Shown here piece by piece: positions 10,620 through 21,233 of a DNA stretch of 64,000 bases. The position numbers and the translations under genes are program-made. Below the pieces are notes generated by a model, which was not told the origin of the DNA, did not search any database, and was given only the letters and a program-made list of their open reading frames with translations. Within the stretch, counting starts at the first letter, position 1; every line of letters begins with the position of its first letter. The stretch is from Planctomycetaceae bacterium (lineage in GTDB: Bacteria; Planctomycetota; Planctomycetia; Pirellulales; Pirellulaceae). The stretch is taken from NCBI GenBank assembly GCA_002724245.1, contig PBOG01000064.1, positions 16,126 through 80,125 on the forward strand. The letters run 5' to 3'.

Positions 10620-13600
10620 ATGTGGCAACACACATCCATGACAACAACCAGGCTACGGTACTCGATGTTCTCCACTTTTCTGGCTCAAGGCGCTCATCGA
10701 ATGACACCTCTTCTCGCACTTCGAAACCTTCTCTTGCTGGCTCTGCTCACCCCCTTACTGGCATTGCTGGAACCCACCCCCACGCGCGCCGAGGAGCCAA
10801 CGACCGGCGAGCAGGCGTTTGCACCCGTTATGCAGGTTCTGAAGAGGTACTGCGTCGGTTGCCATAACGCGGACGAGGCCGGAGGAGGCCTGCGACTCGA
10901 CAGTTACAGCGCGCTACTCAAAGGCAGCACACGCGGTTCGGTGATTACGCCGACACGTGGTGACCTCAGTCGGCTAATCCGCGTTGTCTCAGGCCAGGCA
11001 AAGCCAGCGATGCCGCCAGCCGACGAACCACAACCAACCGCAGCGGAAATCGCTTTGTTGACGACCTGGATTGACCTCGGAGCCAAAGGCCCGAGCGGAG
11101 ATTACGATCCCACACGTCTGATTACTCCACGTATCGAGTTGACGAATCCAGCACGAGCGCCGGTCAGTGCAGTCGCGCTAGCACCGGATGACGCTGAAGT
11201 TGCCATTGCCCGCTATGGCGCCGTCTCTCTGGGCCCACTGGAATTGTCTGAACCAAGACGTCAGCTTGCGGGTCCGCGCGGCAATGTAAACGACCTTGTG
11301 TACTCCGCTGACGGCAACCTCCTGGTAGCAGCCTCGGGAGAGCCCGGCTTGTTCGGTGAAGCGAGGTTGTGGGAACGCCAGAGCGGCCGTGAACTGCGGG
11401 TCTTTCAGGGACATCGAGACAGTATTTACGCCTGTGCCTTGAATACCAGTGGAACTTTGCTGGCAACGGGCGGTTATGATCGCCAGATCAAGCTTTGGGA
11501 CGTCGAAAGTGGCCAGACACGCTTTACCCTGTCCGGCCACAACGGAGCCGTGTTTGACCTGGCTTTTCGTCCCGACGGCAAAGTACTGGCTAGTGCCAGC
11601 GCTGATCGCACCGTCAAGCTGTGGGATGTCACCACTGGAGAACGTCTCGACACTCTCAAACAATCTACCAAGGAACTCTACACGCTGGCCTTTGCACCCA
11701 ACGGCAACCACCTGGCAGCCGGCGGCGTCGACAACCGCATTCGCTTATGGCAAGTCAGTCCTTCGGCACAAGAGGGCACCAACCCACTTCTTTACTCCGT
11801 CTTTGCCCACCAGGCAGCCATCCTGCGCATCGCCTACGCCCCACACGGCAAGACCCTGGTATCCGCTGGAGAAGATCACACTCTCAAACTCTGGGAGATG
11901 GAAAGCCTGACGTTGAATCGGCAGCTCGAAAAACAGCCCGACTGGGTTTCGGCACTCGCCGTGGCCCGTGACAACCAGACATTGCTGGTGGGACGCCTGG
12001 ATGGAAGTGTCGGCAAGTACTCACTGAAAGCCCGTGGGAACCAGGACGGGGCCGGCCACGATGTTCTCCCGGAAGTTCCCGATCCCGTCGACTACGGCGC
12101 CCAGCCGCCGCTCGAAAAACTTGAGAGAACGGCTGAGTCCGAACCCAACAATATGCCCGGCAACGCCACAAGTCTTGCCGTCCCAGGGGTAGCTACTGGA
12201 GAGCTTCAAGCTGATCTTGAACAAACCCCCGACGTCGATCTGTTCCGGTTTCAAGCCCGCCGTGGTGATCAATGGATTATCGAAACGAACGCAGCTCGGG
12301 CCAAATCTCAACTCGATTCCAAGATCGTCATTCTGGATGCCAATGGGAAGCCTGTCCCACGTGTCCTGCTGCGCGCCGTCCGTGACTCGCAGGTTACTTT
12401 CCGCCCCGTCGGTTCCGATGACATCCAGGCCCGGCTGGTCAACTGGGAAGAGATGGAAATCAACGAGTATCTGTATCTCAACGGTGAAGTCACGAAGCTG
12501 TTTCTGAAGCCTCGAGGGCCAGACTCGGGCTACCAGTTTTATCCCGGTGCCGGAGCCCGTACTGGGTTCTTTGACACCAGCGGCCGGGCCCAACCACTGG
12601 GCCAACCGTGTTACATCGTGGTTCCCTATCCCGTCGGCACTGAACTTCCCGACAACGGCTTGCCTACGTTCGTGCTGAATTATGAAAACGACGACGCCAG
12701 CTCACGCAAGCTCGGCAGTGATTCGCGACTCACCTTTGTGGCTCCCGCCGATGGCGAGTATCTGATTCAAATCAATGATGTCCGGAACTTCGGCGGCAAA
12801 CAATTCTCTTACGAGCTCATTGTGCGACGGCCCCAGCCCGACTTCACGATCAATCTGGGCGGTACCAATCCGACCGTCAATGCCGGTAGTGGCAAGGAAT
12901 TCACTCTCGAACTGACACGCATCGACAATTTTGATGGACCTGTCCGAATTGACATATCTGGTATTCCTGCCGGTTTTGCGGTCAGCACTCCGATCTGGAT
13001 CGAAGCCGGCCAACGCATGGCCAAGGGAGTCATCTATTCGCTCCCCCACGCTCCCCGAACAACCAAGGAGAACTGGTCCCAGACAAAAGTCACCGCCACC
13101 GCGGAGATATTCGGAAAGCCACGAAAACATGAAGTCGGTGGGCTGGGCACCATCAAACTGGCAGGTCGACCCAAACTAGTAACTCACCTTCGCACCCAAG
13201 GGGACAAAGGCCTGACACCAATCGTCGTGCCATCGCCACCAGAGCGGACTTGGCAACCCCTCGAACCGGGCATCCTTAAAACCAGCTCGGCTGCAACGCT
13301 ATCGCGCCAACCCGGTCAGGCAATCCTGGCAAGCGGCGCCAATCCTGATACCGGTAACTACACCATCGTTTGCTATACCGAGAGTCAAGACATTCGTGCC
13401 ATTCGACTCGATGCCATGGGGCATCCGTCGCTACCCCATAGCGGGCCCGGCCGCGCCGACAAGACTGGTAATTTTGTACTCTCGGAAATCAACGTCACTG
13501 CAGTATCCTTGGCCTCCCCAGAAAAATCACAGATCGGAACGTGGTCGGATGCCAGCGCGGATTACTCCCAAGGTGGATGGGATGTCAGAAATGCCATTGA

Positions 13601-14171
13601 TGGCAACGCGAAGACGGGCTGGTCCGTCGGGTCCCACGATGCTGATGCTGGCTACCCGGTGCAACGATCTGGCGACAATCCCGCACATTGGGCCGCCTTT
13701 GAACTGTCTGAACCGCTGGGTTTCGAAGGCGGCACGATGCTGGTAATTACACTTCAACAGGGTGTGGTTCAAAAGCAGCACAACCTGGGACATTTCCGAT
13801 TGAGCTATACAGCCACACCCAAACCGCCAGTGGCAATTGCTTTCCCCGAAATACCGGAGGTCGTCATTGCCCCTGGATCCATGGCCCAATGTGAATTACG
13901 AATCGAACGAAATGGCTTTGAGCAACGAGTCCAGTTCGATGTCAATAATTTACCACACGGCGTGATTGTGGAAGACATCGGTTTGAATGGCGTCCTGATT
14001 CCAGAGGGGCAAACGGAACGGACAATTTTCTTGCGTGCTGAAAACTGGGTCCCGGAAACGGACCGCCTGTTTCACGCGGTCGCCAAAGTCGAGGGAAACC
14101 TGGTCTCGTTTCCGATGCGACTGCGGGTTCGTCGCGTTCCCGCCGCTCCTCAAGACGCCGCGGCGGAATAA
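10620..14171 (+). CDS. Planctomycete cytochrome c-like domain + WD40 repeat protein
   Basis: CVGCHNADEAGGGLRLDSYSALLKG heme-binding motif; multiple WD40 repeats (LWDVESGQTRFTLSGHNGAVFDLAFRPDGKVLASASADRTVKLWDV); start could instead be 10701 (MTPLLALRNLLLLALL signal peptide). Confidence 0.88.
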   Translation: MWQHTSMTTTRLRYSMFSTFLAQGAHRMTPLLALRNLLLLALLTPLLALLEPTPTRAEEPTTGEQAFAPVMQVLKRYCVGCHNADEAGGGLRLDSYSALLKGSTRGSVITPTRGDLSRLIRVVSGQAKPAMPPADEPQPTAAEIALLTTWIDLGAKGPSGDYDPTRLITPRIELTNPARAPVSAVALAPDDAEVAIARYGAVSLGPLELSEPRRQLAGPRGNVNDLVYSADGNLLVAASGEPGLFGEARLWERQSGRELRVFQGHRDSIYACALNTSGTLLATGGYDRQIKLWDVESGQTRFTLSGHNGAVFDLAFRPDGKVLASASADRTVKLWDVTTGERLDTLKQSTKELYTLAFAPNGNHLAAGGVDNRIRLWQVSPSAQEGTNPLLYSVFAHQAAILRIAYAPHGKTLVSAGEDHTLKLWEMESLTLNRQLEKQPDWVSALAVARDNQTLLVGRLDGSVGKYSLKARGNQDGAGHDVLPEVPDPVDYGAQPPLEKLERTAESEPNNMPGNATSLAVPGVATGELQADLEQTPDVDLFRFQARRGDQWIIETNAARAKSQLDSKIVILDANGKPVPRVLLRAVRDSQVTFRPVGSDDIQARLVNWEEMEINEYLYLNGEVTKLFLKPRGPDSGYQFYPGAGARTGFFDTSGRAQPLGQPCYIVVPYPVGTELPDNGLPTFVLNYENDDASSRKLGSDSRLTFVAPADGEYLIQINDVRNFGGKQFSYELIVRRPQPDFTINLGGTNPTVNAGSGKEFTLELTRIDNFDGPVRIDISGIPAGFAVSTPIWIEAGQRMAKGVIYSLPHAPRTTKENWSQTKVTATAEIFGKPRKHEVGGLGTIKLAGRPKLVTHLRTQGDKGLTPIVVPSPPERTWQPLEPGILKTSSAATLSRQPGQAILASGANPDTGNYTIVCYTESQDIRAIRLDAMGHPSLPHSGPGRADKTGNFVLSEINVTAVSLASPEKSQIGTWSDASADYSQGGWDVRNAIDGNAKTGWSVGSHDADAGYPVQRSGDNPAHWAAFELSEPLGFEGGTMLVITLQQGVVQKQHNLGHFRLSYTATPKPPVAIAFPEIPEVVIAPGSMAQCELRIERNGFEQRVQFDVNNLPHGVIVEDIGLNGVLIPEGQTERTIFLRAENWVPETDRLFHAVAKVEGNLVSFPMRLRVRRVPAAPQDAAAE

Positions 14172-14230
14172 CGCTCAAGAGACCTGGCAACGCGGCCCTG
14201 ATTCTGTGGAACACCGCTCTGGCACAACCA

Positions 14231-15130
14231 TTAGCCGCTGAATCGCAGTTCCAGCCAATTGAGAACGGTCTCGATCAGCACCGGCGCTTGACCTGTATAA
14301 AAGTGGTCAGCGCCCGGAATAACTTGCAGATCCCGTCCCGTGTCCTCCGTCGATCGGATTGCCTCTGGCATACCAGCAAAGGCGATTCCGCCTTGTTCAA
14401 CTTCGGATTGCCCGAACACATACAGAGATGGGCACTTTATACGATCGACAAATTCGAGCACATTGTACCGCTCCGCGGGACCGTATTTGTCAACATAGCA
14501 TGCTGCGGACATTAAGGTCGGAAACGGAAATCGTGACAAGAACAACTCATCGGGCCGGCCGGCCGCGACCAATGACTCAGCCTCCCCTAGCGATTGCGAA
14601 AATCTCCCACTGTCTGCTGACTCGCGAAACGCAGCACAGGAAAGTCGCGGAGGCGAAACTGGAATCACGCAGGCAACTTGGGGAGGTGGCTGATGGGCCA
14701 TTGCGTAACAAGCCTTGACTGCTCCTAAACTGTGGCCCAGGACTCCGATTGTCCGGTGCCCTCGTGTTACTAAAAACTCTACCCATCCCGCAATATCCAG
14801 ACACGCATCAGCGACAATTTCATAGGCGGCGCCCACGCGTTTCACGCCATCTCCACAACGGGCGGTGCTTACCGTGTCATGTCCCCTTGTATTGACGCGC
14901 AACGCCGAAATCCCCATCTGTACCAATGCTCCCGCAAGCGATTCCATCAACATCGACCCATAGAAATTGCTGCCCACTCCGTGCAGCAGGATCATCGCAT
15001 CGAGCTGCCGCGGCGAACCGCTATCTACCACGACGGTTTGCAGCGCACCCTCGAGCCGCACCAGGTCTTCCGTCGTAGCCCGCACCAATTCCACCTGACT
15101 CATACAAGCACACCCCCTCAGAGCATTCAC
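14231..15130 (-). CDS. Alpha/beta hydrolase family protein
   Basis: MILLHGVGSNFYGSM; IGVLGHSLGAVKACY nucleophile elbow; PGADHFYTG catalytic His region. Confidence 0.8.
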   Translation of the reverse strand: MNALRGCACMSQVELVRATTEDLVRLEGALQTVVVDSGSPRQLDAMILLHGVGSNFYGSMLMESLAGALVQMGISALRVNTRGHDTVSTARCGDGVKRVGAAYEIVADACLDIAGWVEFLVTRGHRTIGVLGHSLGAVKACYAMAHQPPPQVACVIPVSPPRLSCAAFRESADSGRFSQSLGEAESLVAAGRPDELFLSRFPFPTLMSAACYVDKYGPAERYNVLEFVDRIKCPSLYVFGQSEVEQGGIAFAGMPEAIRSTEDTGRDLQVIPGADHFYTGQAPVLIETVLNWLELRFSG

Positions 15131-15321
15131 GTCACCGTCTACTCAACGTCATACCGCCGGCAACGATCATAGAACACGCTCCGTAATATCGAAACCGGGC
15201 GGTACTCTTCCGGACTCTCGAAGCTGGACACAGATCAACATCGCTACGCACGCTTTCACACATCGATATAATCTTTTCACGACAGAAACGATTCCCTGTT
15301 CACATCGATTCGAGGGTCAAC

Positions 15322-16788
15322 ATGAACTTCCTTTCCGTCTCCCGACCGCTGTTCTTGTTTGTTCTGCTCTGGACCGTCCCGCTATTTTCGCAACAGCAGG
15401 ATCCACTTCGTCAATCCCAGCAAACGGCGATTGACGAAATCATCAAACGCAGTGAAGACATTAAAGCAGTCAATCAGGCAATCTGGAATTTTGCCGAAGT
15501 CGGCCTTGAGGAACATCATTCGAGTGGATTACTAGTTGAAAAACTCAAAGCTTCCGGCTTCAGCGTCAAACGCGGCATCTCTGGAATGCCGACTGCGTTC
15601 GTGGCAAGCTATGGTGAAGGTCGACCGATCATCGGCATCCTGGCCGAATACGATGCGTTGCCAGGCATGTCTCAAAAAACGCTCCCACAACGTGAACCCT
15701 TGAAACCCGGAGCTGCCGGCCACGCCTGTGGCCATTCTGGCCTGGGTGCCGGCTCGTTGGGCGCGGTGCTCGGCCTCAAAGCCGCGATGGAAAAACACCA
15801 AATCCAAGGTACTATCCGACTCTACGGGACACCTGCCGAGGAAACCGTCATTGGCAAAGTCTACATGACACTGGATGGCCAGTTTGACGACCTGGACGCC
15901 TGCCTCCACTGGCATCCAAGCTCCAAGAACAGAGCCTGGGCGGGCAGTTCAAAAGCTCTCGTGTCGGCGAAATTCACTTTCGATGGGACGGCAGCCCATG
16001 CCTCAGTCAGTCCTCATAGCGGGCGCAGCGCCTTGGACGCTGTGGAGTTGATGAACATTGGCGCCAATTTCATGCGGGAACACATTAAAGAAGACGCCAG
16101 AATTCACTATGTGATCGTAGATGGTGGGGGAGCGCCCAATGTCGTCCCTCCCAAGGCGACAGTCTGGTACTTCTGTCGCGCCGACGTGCACGCCGACGTC
16201 GAATACAATTTTCGCTGGCTGCAGGACATCGCCAAAGGAGCCGCGCAAATGACACGCACCCGGCTCGCTATCCAAATCGACACGGATTGCCATGAAATCA
16301 TTCCCAATGGCCCCTTATCGGAACTACTAACCGCGAATCTGACAAGGATCGGCGCCCCGACTTTCACCGCGAACGAAATCGCGTTCGCACGACGTCTGCA
16401 GGCCCCGCTCACCGAGCAATTTGGTACCCAGTTTCCTCTCGCCATCGACGATCGAATTCATCGCACTGTGACCAACCCTCCTCCTGGGAAAGGTTCGACC
16501 GATGTCGGGGACATCAGTTGGCGCGTCGCCACCGGAGGGCTCGCAACCACCTGTCTGTGCGCTCAAAGTCCTGGACACAGCTGGCAAAATGTCGCAGCGA
16601 TCGGTTCGTCAATCGGTGAAAAAGGAATTCTCTACGCAGCCAAAACACTCGCCGCAACCGGTCTCGATCTACTTGAACACCCAACCTACTTGAATGCGGC
16701 CAAAGCTGATTGGACAGCTCGCATGGAAGGTCGCAAGTACTTCAGCTTCATTCCCGAGAAACAAGCGGTGCCCAAACAAATCCGTTGA
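15322..16788 (+). CDS. M20-type amidohydrolase (AbgB-like) with signal peptide
   Basis: IGILAEYDALPGMSQKT; GHACGHSGLGAGSLGAVLGLK; TPAEETVIGKVYM; AAHASVSPHSGRSALDAVEL. Confidence 0.88.
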   Translation: MNFLSVSRPLFLFVLLWTVPLFSQQQDPLRQSQQTAIDEIIKRSEDIKAVNQAIWNFAEVGLEEHHSSGLLVEKLKASGFSVKRGISGMPTAFVASYGEGRPIIGILAEYDALPGMSQKTLPQREPLKPGAAGHACGHSGLGAGSLGAVLGLKAAMEKHQIQGTIRLYGTPAEETVIGKVYMTLDGQFDDLDACLHWHPSSKNRAWAGSSKALVSAKFTFDGTAAHASVSPHSGRSALDAVELMNIGANFMREHIKEDARIHYVIVDGGGAPNVVPPKATVWYFCRADVHADVEYNFRWLQDIAKGAAQMTRTRLAIQIDTDCHEIIPNGPLSELLTANLTRIGAPTFTANEIAFARRLQAPLTEQFGTQFPLAIDDRIHRTVTNPPPGKGSTDVGDISWRVATGGLATTCLCAQSPGHSWQNVAAIGSSIGEKGILYAAKTLAATGLDLLEHPTYLNAAKADWTARMEGRKYFSFIPEKQAVPKQIR

Positions 16789-16875
16789 CCGCCGGGAACC
16801 CCATGCGATAGGCTTAAGTTGCATCAGCAGTCTGGCTTACCCTGCCTGAACCAACTTTAATTTACCGCCACTCCT

Positions 16876-18750
16876 GTGCAACCTTTCCACATCACTTGTC
16901 CTAGTTGTACATCCAGACTGCGCGTGTCCAGTGCGCATGCCCTGGGACAGATCTTGTGTTGCCCCAAATGTCAAAGCCTCGTTCAGGTCCCAGAGTCAGC
17001 ACCCGATTCAGTCGAAGATGCGGCGGTCGGGCAACCACCCCTTGCTGAACCGCTTACCACATCCAGAACGCACGACCTCCCATCTCACTCCCCACCGGAG
17101 ACCACGTCTGAGGAAACCGCCAGCGGCCGCAACCCAATCACGTCCACCTCATCGGAGACACAGAAAGAATTCAGTCACCAGGCGAACCCCACCCAGCAGG
17201 AACCTGGCCCGGCACACCGCCCGCTCTTGCCGCCGACCGGTGACTGGACACCAGCCAGTACACAACGAACGCGTCAGTGGGTCTTGTATGTGCTCGCGGC
17301 CGCGGCTGGAATTGCACTTGCTATCTTGACTGCAAGTCAATTCCCCGATTGGTCGTCGGATAATACCCCCATAGCAGCGCAATTACGTACCGACGATTCC
17401 CAGCAGGCCTCGTCAACAACCCATTCGACTGGTGAAAAAGCAGGGCCCGCGCCGTTGGATCCAGACCGCAGAGATTCTGCCACCGCCCCCGCCAGTGCCA
17501 TACCTGATGTGGTCACTGCAGAGTCCTCTGTCAATGCACCACCGGCGGCAGCACGCTCAGTTGAAGAACGAACGATTGCGGAGCCCAACGCAGATCCCCC
17601 TCCCCTGCCGGTCGCTATTGAAAACCAGGCGCCCCACGACACACCTGCGCCGATCCGCCCTCCAGCCAAACGCAAAGCAGCCACGCGCCACCTCGACATT
17701 GACACCCAAATTGCAAGATCACTCGAGTCTTTCGAAATCCATCGACAACCACTCGTCGACTTTGCCAGATTCGTCTCGGAATTCACCTACCTACCGGTAA
17801 CACTCGACGTCGTATCACTACGACAACACGAGATTTCTCCACTTGTCCCGGTATCCGCCGAACTGAACCAAACCACCTTTCGGGACTTGCTTCCGGCCCT
17901 CCTTGCGCCGCTCGAACTGAAGACGACGTTCGATTCACACCAAGGGATCATTATTCACCATCGCACCCACCATCCGGAGGCGCATGCCCGCAAAATTGAC
18001 GTCCGAGACCTCGCAACCAATCCAACCGAAACCGAACAACTTTGCAAACTTATACAAACTCTGGTCGCGCCCAGTACGTGGCGCACGCAAGGAGGGACTG
18101 GCAGCCTGCAGGGCGCCCGTGGAACGCTCATCGTTTATCAGACACACTCGATCCACACCGAAGTCGAGCGATTCTGCGGTCAACTTCGACGAGCCCGCAA
18201 GAAACTGCCCCCACTCAAACTGAATCCAGGCAATCACAATCCAGGAGCTGAACCCCAGTTCCCCCTGGTATCACTCACTTTCAGTCAACCAACCCGGCTG
18301 CTGCAGATGGTCAAACGCCTGGAACAAGAAACGGACAGTCGCCTGGTCGTTAATTGGGCATCGCTGGCACAACAAGGATGGTACGCCGACAGCACATCTA
18401 CGTTGGTCGCAAACGCGGACCCCTTGGATCATGTCTTGGAGCAACTATTCCAGCCAACTCCCGTTACGCTGTCAGCGTTGGGATCCACCTTGTATCACGT
18501 CACTACAGAGACGCCGAGCGAGGTCCGAATGCAGATTATGTTTCATCCCACCGGCCAGAAGCTAACCCTCGACCAGGCAAATCAGCAGATACGCTCCTTG
18601 GTCCAGATCATTGGCCCCGCGCATTTCCAGGATCCAGGAAGTAGTGGCGCGATCTGTTTTGATGCTCTATCCGACTGCCTGATCGTGCGTCTGCCGGCAA
18701 CGCTCCAATCTCTGGTCGAATCACAGCTGCGGCGTCCGCGGGATTTCTAG
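16876..18750 (+). CDS. Zinc-ribbon/transmembrane protein with C-terminal secretin/STN-like periplasmic region
   Basis: GTG start; ITCPSCTSRLRVSSAHALGQILCCPKCQSLVQVPE (CxxC...CxxC); single TM WVLYVLAAAAGIALAILTA; VDFARFVSEFTYLPVTLDVVSL...LIVYQTHSIHTEVERFCGQLRR. Confidence 0.6.
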   Translation: MQPFHITCPSCTSRLRVSSAHALGQILCCPKCQSLVQVPESAPDSVEDAAVGQPPLAEPLTTSRTHDLPSHSPPETTSEETASGRNPITSTSSETQKEFSHQANPTQQEPGPAHRPLLPPTGDWTPASTQRTRQWVLYVLAAAAGIALAILTASQFPDWSSDNTPIAAQLRTDDSQQASSTTHSTGEKAGPAPLDPDRRDSATAPASAIPDVVTAESSVNAPPAAARSVEERTIAEPNADPPPLPVAIENQAPHDTPAPIRPPAKRKAATRHLDIDTQIARSLESFEIHRQPLVDFARFVSEFTYLPVTLDVVSLRQHEISPLVPVSAELNQTTFRDLLPALLAPLELKTTFDSHQGIIIHHRTHHPEAHARKIDVRDLATNPTETEQLCKLIQTLVAPSTWRTQGGTGSLQGARGTLIVYQTHSIHTEVERFCGQLRRARKKLPPLKLNPGNHNPGAEPQFPLVSLTFSQPTRLLQMVKRLEQETDSRLVVNWASLAQQGWYADSTSTLVANADPLDHVLEQLFQPTPVTLSALGSTLYHVTTETPSEVRMQIMFHPTGQKLTLDQANQQIRSLVQIIGPAHFQDPGSSGAICFDALSDCLIVRLPATLQSLVESQLRRPRDF

Positions 18751-18794
18751 CCTCGGCCTCGCGGCATTACCTCGCCGAAACACTGAACCGCCAT

Positions 18795-19661
18795 TCAACT
18801 GCTGGCACTTCGGTAACTGCCAAGCGCGCGGGTGAAGACCCAGCGAGATCCAAGCACACTTGTTAAGGTCACGACCAACGCGAACACCGGCAAGAGAATG
18901 TCTAACATCCAGCTCGAGTTCGGGGAAAGCGGCTGAGCTACCAGACGCGCCGGCACATTTACCACAACAAGCACCGGAACGATGAAAGTAAAAAAGATCC
19001 GCAGCATGTTCCCCCACGGCCATCCCTGGTAGATATCCATTGGATACCGCGAAAAATTCGTGAGATAAAACCAGAAATTGTAGAGTGATTGATTGCGTCC
19101 AAGCCAGATACTGGTCGCTGCCAGAGCAATCATCAGGCTATACAAGATTGCGACACCCGTGATGATGTAAAGTGGATATAACAAGATCCGTATCGGTGAA
19201 ACAACAATCGGATTTTCCGGCCGCGTAACAAGCTGCCACGCACTCACTCCAAGCAAAATCAATCCCGCCAGAAAATTCGCAAACTGCGACCACTCGATCT
19301 TCTGCAATGAGATCAAGAATTGCGTATCGATCGGTTTGAGAAGGGCAAAATCGAGGTCGCCCCGTCGAATCAACTCGCTAAACTCCTGGGCGTTGGGCAT
19401 AAAGAGCGCCTGCACCGTACTGTTAATCAACATCGTGGTCGCCAAAAACACAAAGAACTCGTACTTGTGCCAGCCTGTACCGGGTCCAATCTCCTGCGCG
19501 TGGTTGAAGATGATCAGATAAAAGCCCACGTTCATCAACGTCCAGGAAAGTGAGGAAACACACTGGAGCGTAAAATTCAACCGGAAGGTCATCTCACGGA
19601 CCAGGCTGTTTCGGGCAAAGGTCAAAAACACCTTGCCATAAGGTGGGGTTTCTTGCGTCAT
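18795..19661 (-). CDS. ABC-2 family transporter permease
   Basis: Multi-pass membrane protein; FALLKPIDTQFLISLQKIEWSQFANFLAGLILLG typical of ABC-2 permeases; start at 19661 or 19673. Confidence 0.75.
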   Translation of the reverse strand: MTQETPPYGKVFLTFARNSLVREMTFRLNFTLQCVSSLSWTLMNVGFYLIIFNHAQEIGPGTGWHKYEFFVFLATTMLINSTVQALFMPNAQEFSELIRRGDLDFALLKPIDTQFLISLQKIEWSQFANFLAGLILLGVSAWQLVTRPENPIVVSPIRILLYPLYIITGVAILYSLMIALAATSIWLGRNQSLYNFWFYLTNFSRYPMDIYQGWPWGNMLRIFFTFIVPVLVVVNVPARLVAQPLSPNSSWMLDILLPVFALVVTLTSVLGSRWVFTRALGSYRSASS

Positions 19662-19789
19662 CCTGGGATCCATTCCGCGTTTCCGCCGGGCAACTCCGTC
19701 AGGCTGTGATAGACAGACTTTATTCTAGTTACCCGCAGAAACGCAACTAGCCAGACGAACCGCCAACGTAGTCCACTGGTAATCAGCGG

Positions 19790-21064
19790 TTACACCGTCA
19801 ACCAGCATCCTGAGGATTCAGGGTGCTCTGCAGGATCGTCCTTCCCTGTTTTATCCAACGCGCGGGCTACCAGGAACAAAGCCAGAAACATCACCGGCAT
19901 GACCCGCACAACAAGCATCAGAAACAAACCGGGGGCGGTCACCACCCGTTGCGGGTCGATCCCCTGCAACTGTTCAGCCAGTTCTGATGGCAAGGCGAAC
20001 AAATCAAGTTGCTTGAAGAGAAAATAGGGAGACGGCAAACAGGCAACAAGAATACACACGAGCGCGAACGGATGCCGCAAGTCACGTTGGGTCAACAATC
20101 CGAGCACCAGGAAAGGAATCAATGTTGTGTAGTGGTATTCGAACGCGCCACTATAAAAGAGCAGGTAGTAAGAGGTTGCCAGAAGCAGACCGCAAAACAG
20201 GGAAATACGAGGCACAAAGAACAAAGCCAACAACCCTATTCCTGCGCTGTATTTCAATAGTTCTGCCGCCGCGATGCCAGCACCCCAATGCAGAACAACT
20301 GCTTGCAAATTAAAGACCATTTCCCGATGAAACGCAGGCGCTTCCGTAGGCAGCCCGGCAAAACTAACCAGCAGTTCCAAGTACTGGCTACCGCCCTGAA
20401 ACAAGCACCCAATTCCGGTCAGCACCGCAAACCCGAGTGTCGCAGCTACCGCGACGCGAATCTTTCCACGCAGCATCAACAACGGCACCCACAGCAGGGC
20501 GATCGGTTTGACGAGCAATGACGCCAACAGCCAGCCTGTCAGCCAGGTATCTGAACGGTTTTCCACAACCCCGAGCAAGAAGAGATAGAGACTTGTATTC
20601 AGAAAGAAATGATACTGCCCGGACCCGATCTCAACACCTTGCACAAAAAACACCCACCACACAAATGCCGCCAGGACGAAGCGGGGCGTCTGGCCAGCGC
20701 GACGGTAGAGATCGACAAACAGCAGGCTACTGATGAGCAGCTTGACGAGGGAGAAAATGGCGAAACCAGTGGGAATACTCATCCCTTGCAACGGCAAGCC
20801 GATCAACAAAGTGAAAACAGGGTGGTACACATTACCGCGCAGCAACGGGTACTCGGCAGGCATTGTAAATGGACCACACAAATTCCCACCCTGACGCCAT
20901 TCCAGTACTGCGTGGGGAATCTGCGAATAGTCAAGCGTCTTCTCACTCTGGATTGCATCCCAAGGAAAAAACCAGAGGAGATGATCGGTACGCAATGCGG
21001 ATGCGTAATAGAACAAGTGGATCGCCACAAAAAGACCAATCCACCACCACTTCATCTTCTGCAA
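19790..21064 (-). CDS. Glycosyltransferase family 87-like multi-pass membrane protein
   Basis: About 10 hydrophobic segments; LLVKPIALLWVPLLMLRGK region characteristic of GT87/DUF2029 proteins. Confidence 0.65.
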   Translation of the reverse strand: MQKMKWWWIGLFVAIHLFYYASALRTDHLLWFFPWDAIQSEKTLDYSQIPHAVLEWRQGGNLCGPFTMPAEYPLLRGNVYHPVFTLLIGLPLQGMSIPTGFAIFSLVKLLISSLLFVDLYRRAGQTPRFVLAAFVWWVFFVQGVEIGSGQYHFFLNTSLYLFLLGVVENRSDTWLTGWLLASLLVKPIALLWVPLLMLRGKIRVAVAATLGFAVLTGIGCLFQGGSQYLELLVSFAGLPTEAPAFHREMVFNLQAVVLHWGAGIAAAELLKYSAGIGLLALFFVPRISLFCGLLLATSYYLLFYSGAFEYHYTTLIPFLVLGLLTQRDLRHPFALVCILVACLPSPYFLFKQLDLFALPSELAEQLQGIDPQRVVTAPGLFLMLVVRVMPVMFLALFLVARALDKTGKDDPAEHPESSGCWLTV

Positions 21065-21233
21065 TGCACCCTCCCGGCAATTCCCTGTTCACCCTCGCTG
21101 AAGCCCAACGAACCAGGATGCTTGTCCCGCTATGGACTGTCTCAACAGCACGGAACGCACAATGGATCTGTTTCGTTCAGAACAACTGCTAAGTCACACC
21201 AAAGGCAGTTTGCCATCAATCTGATTCCCTGCG

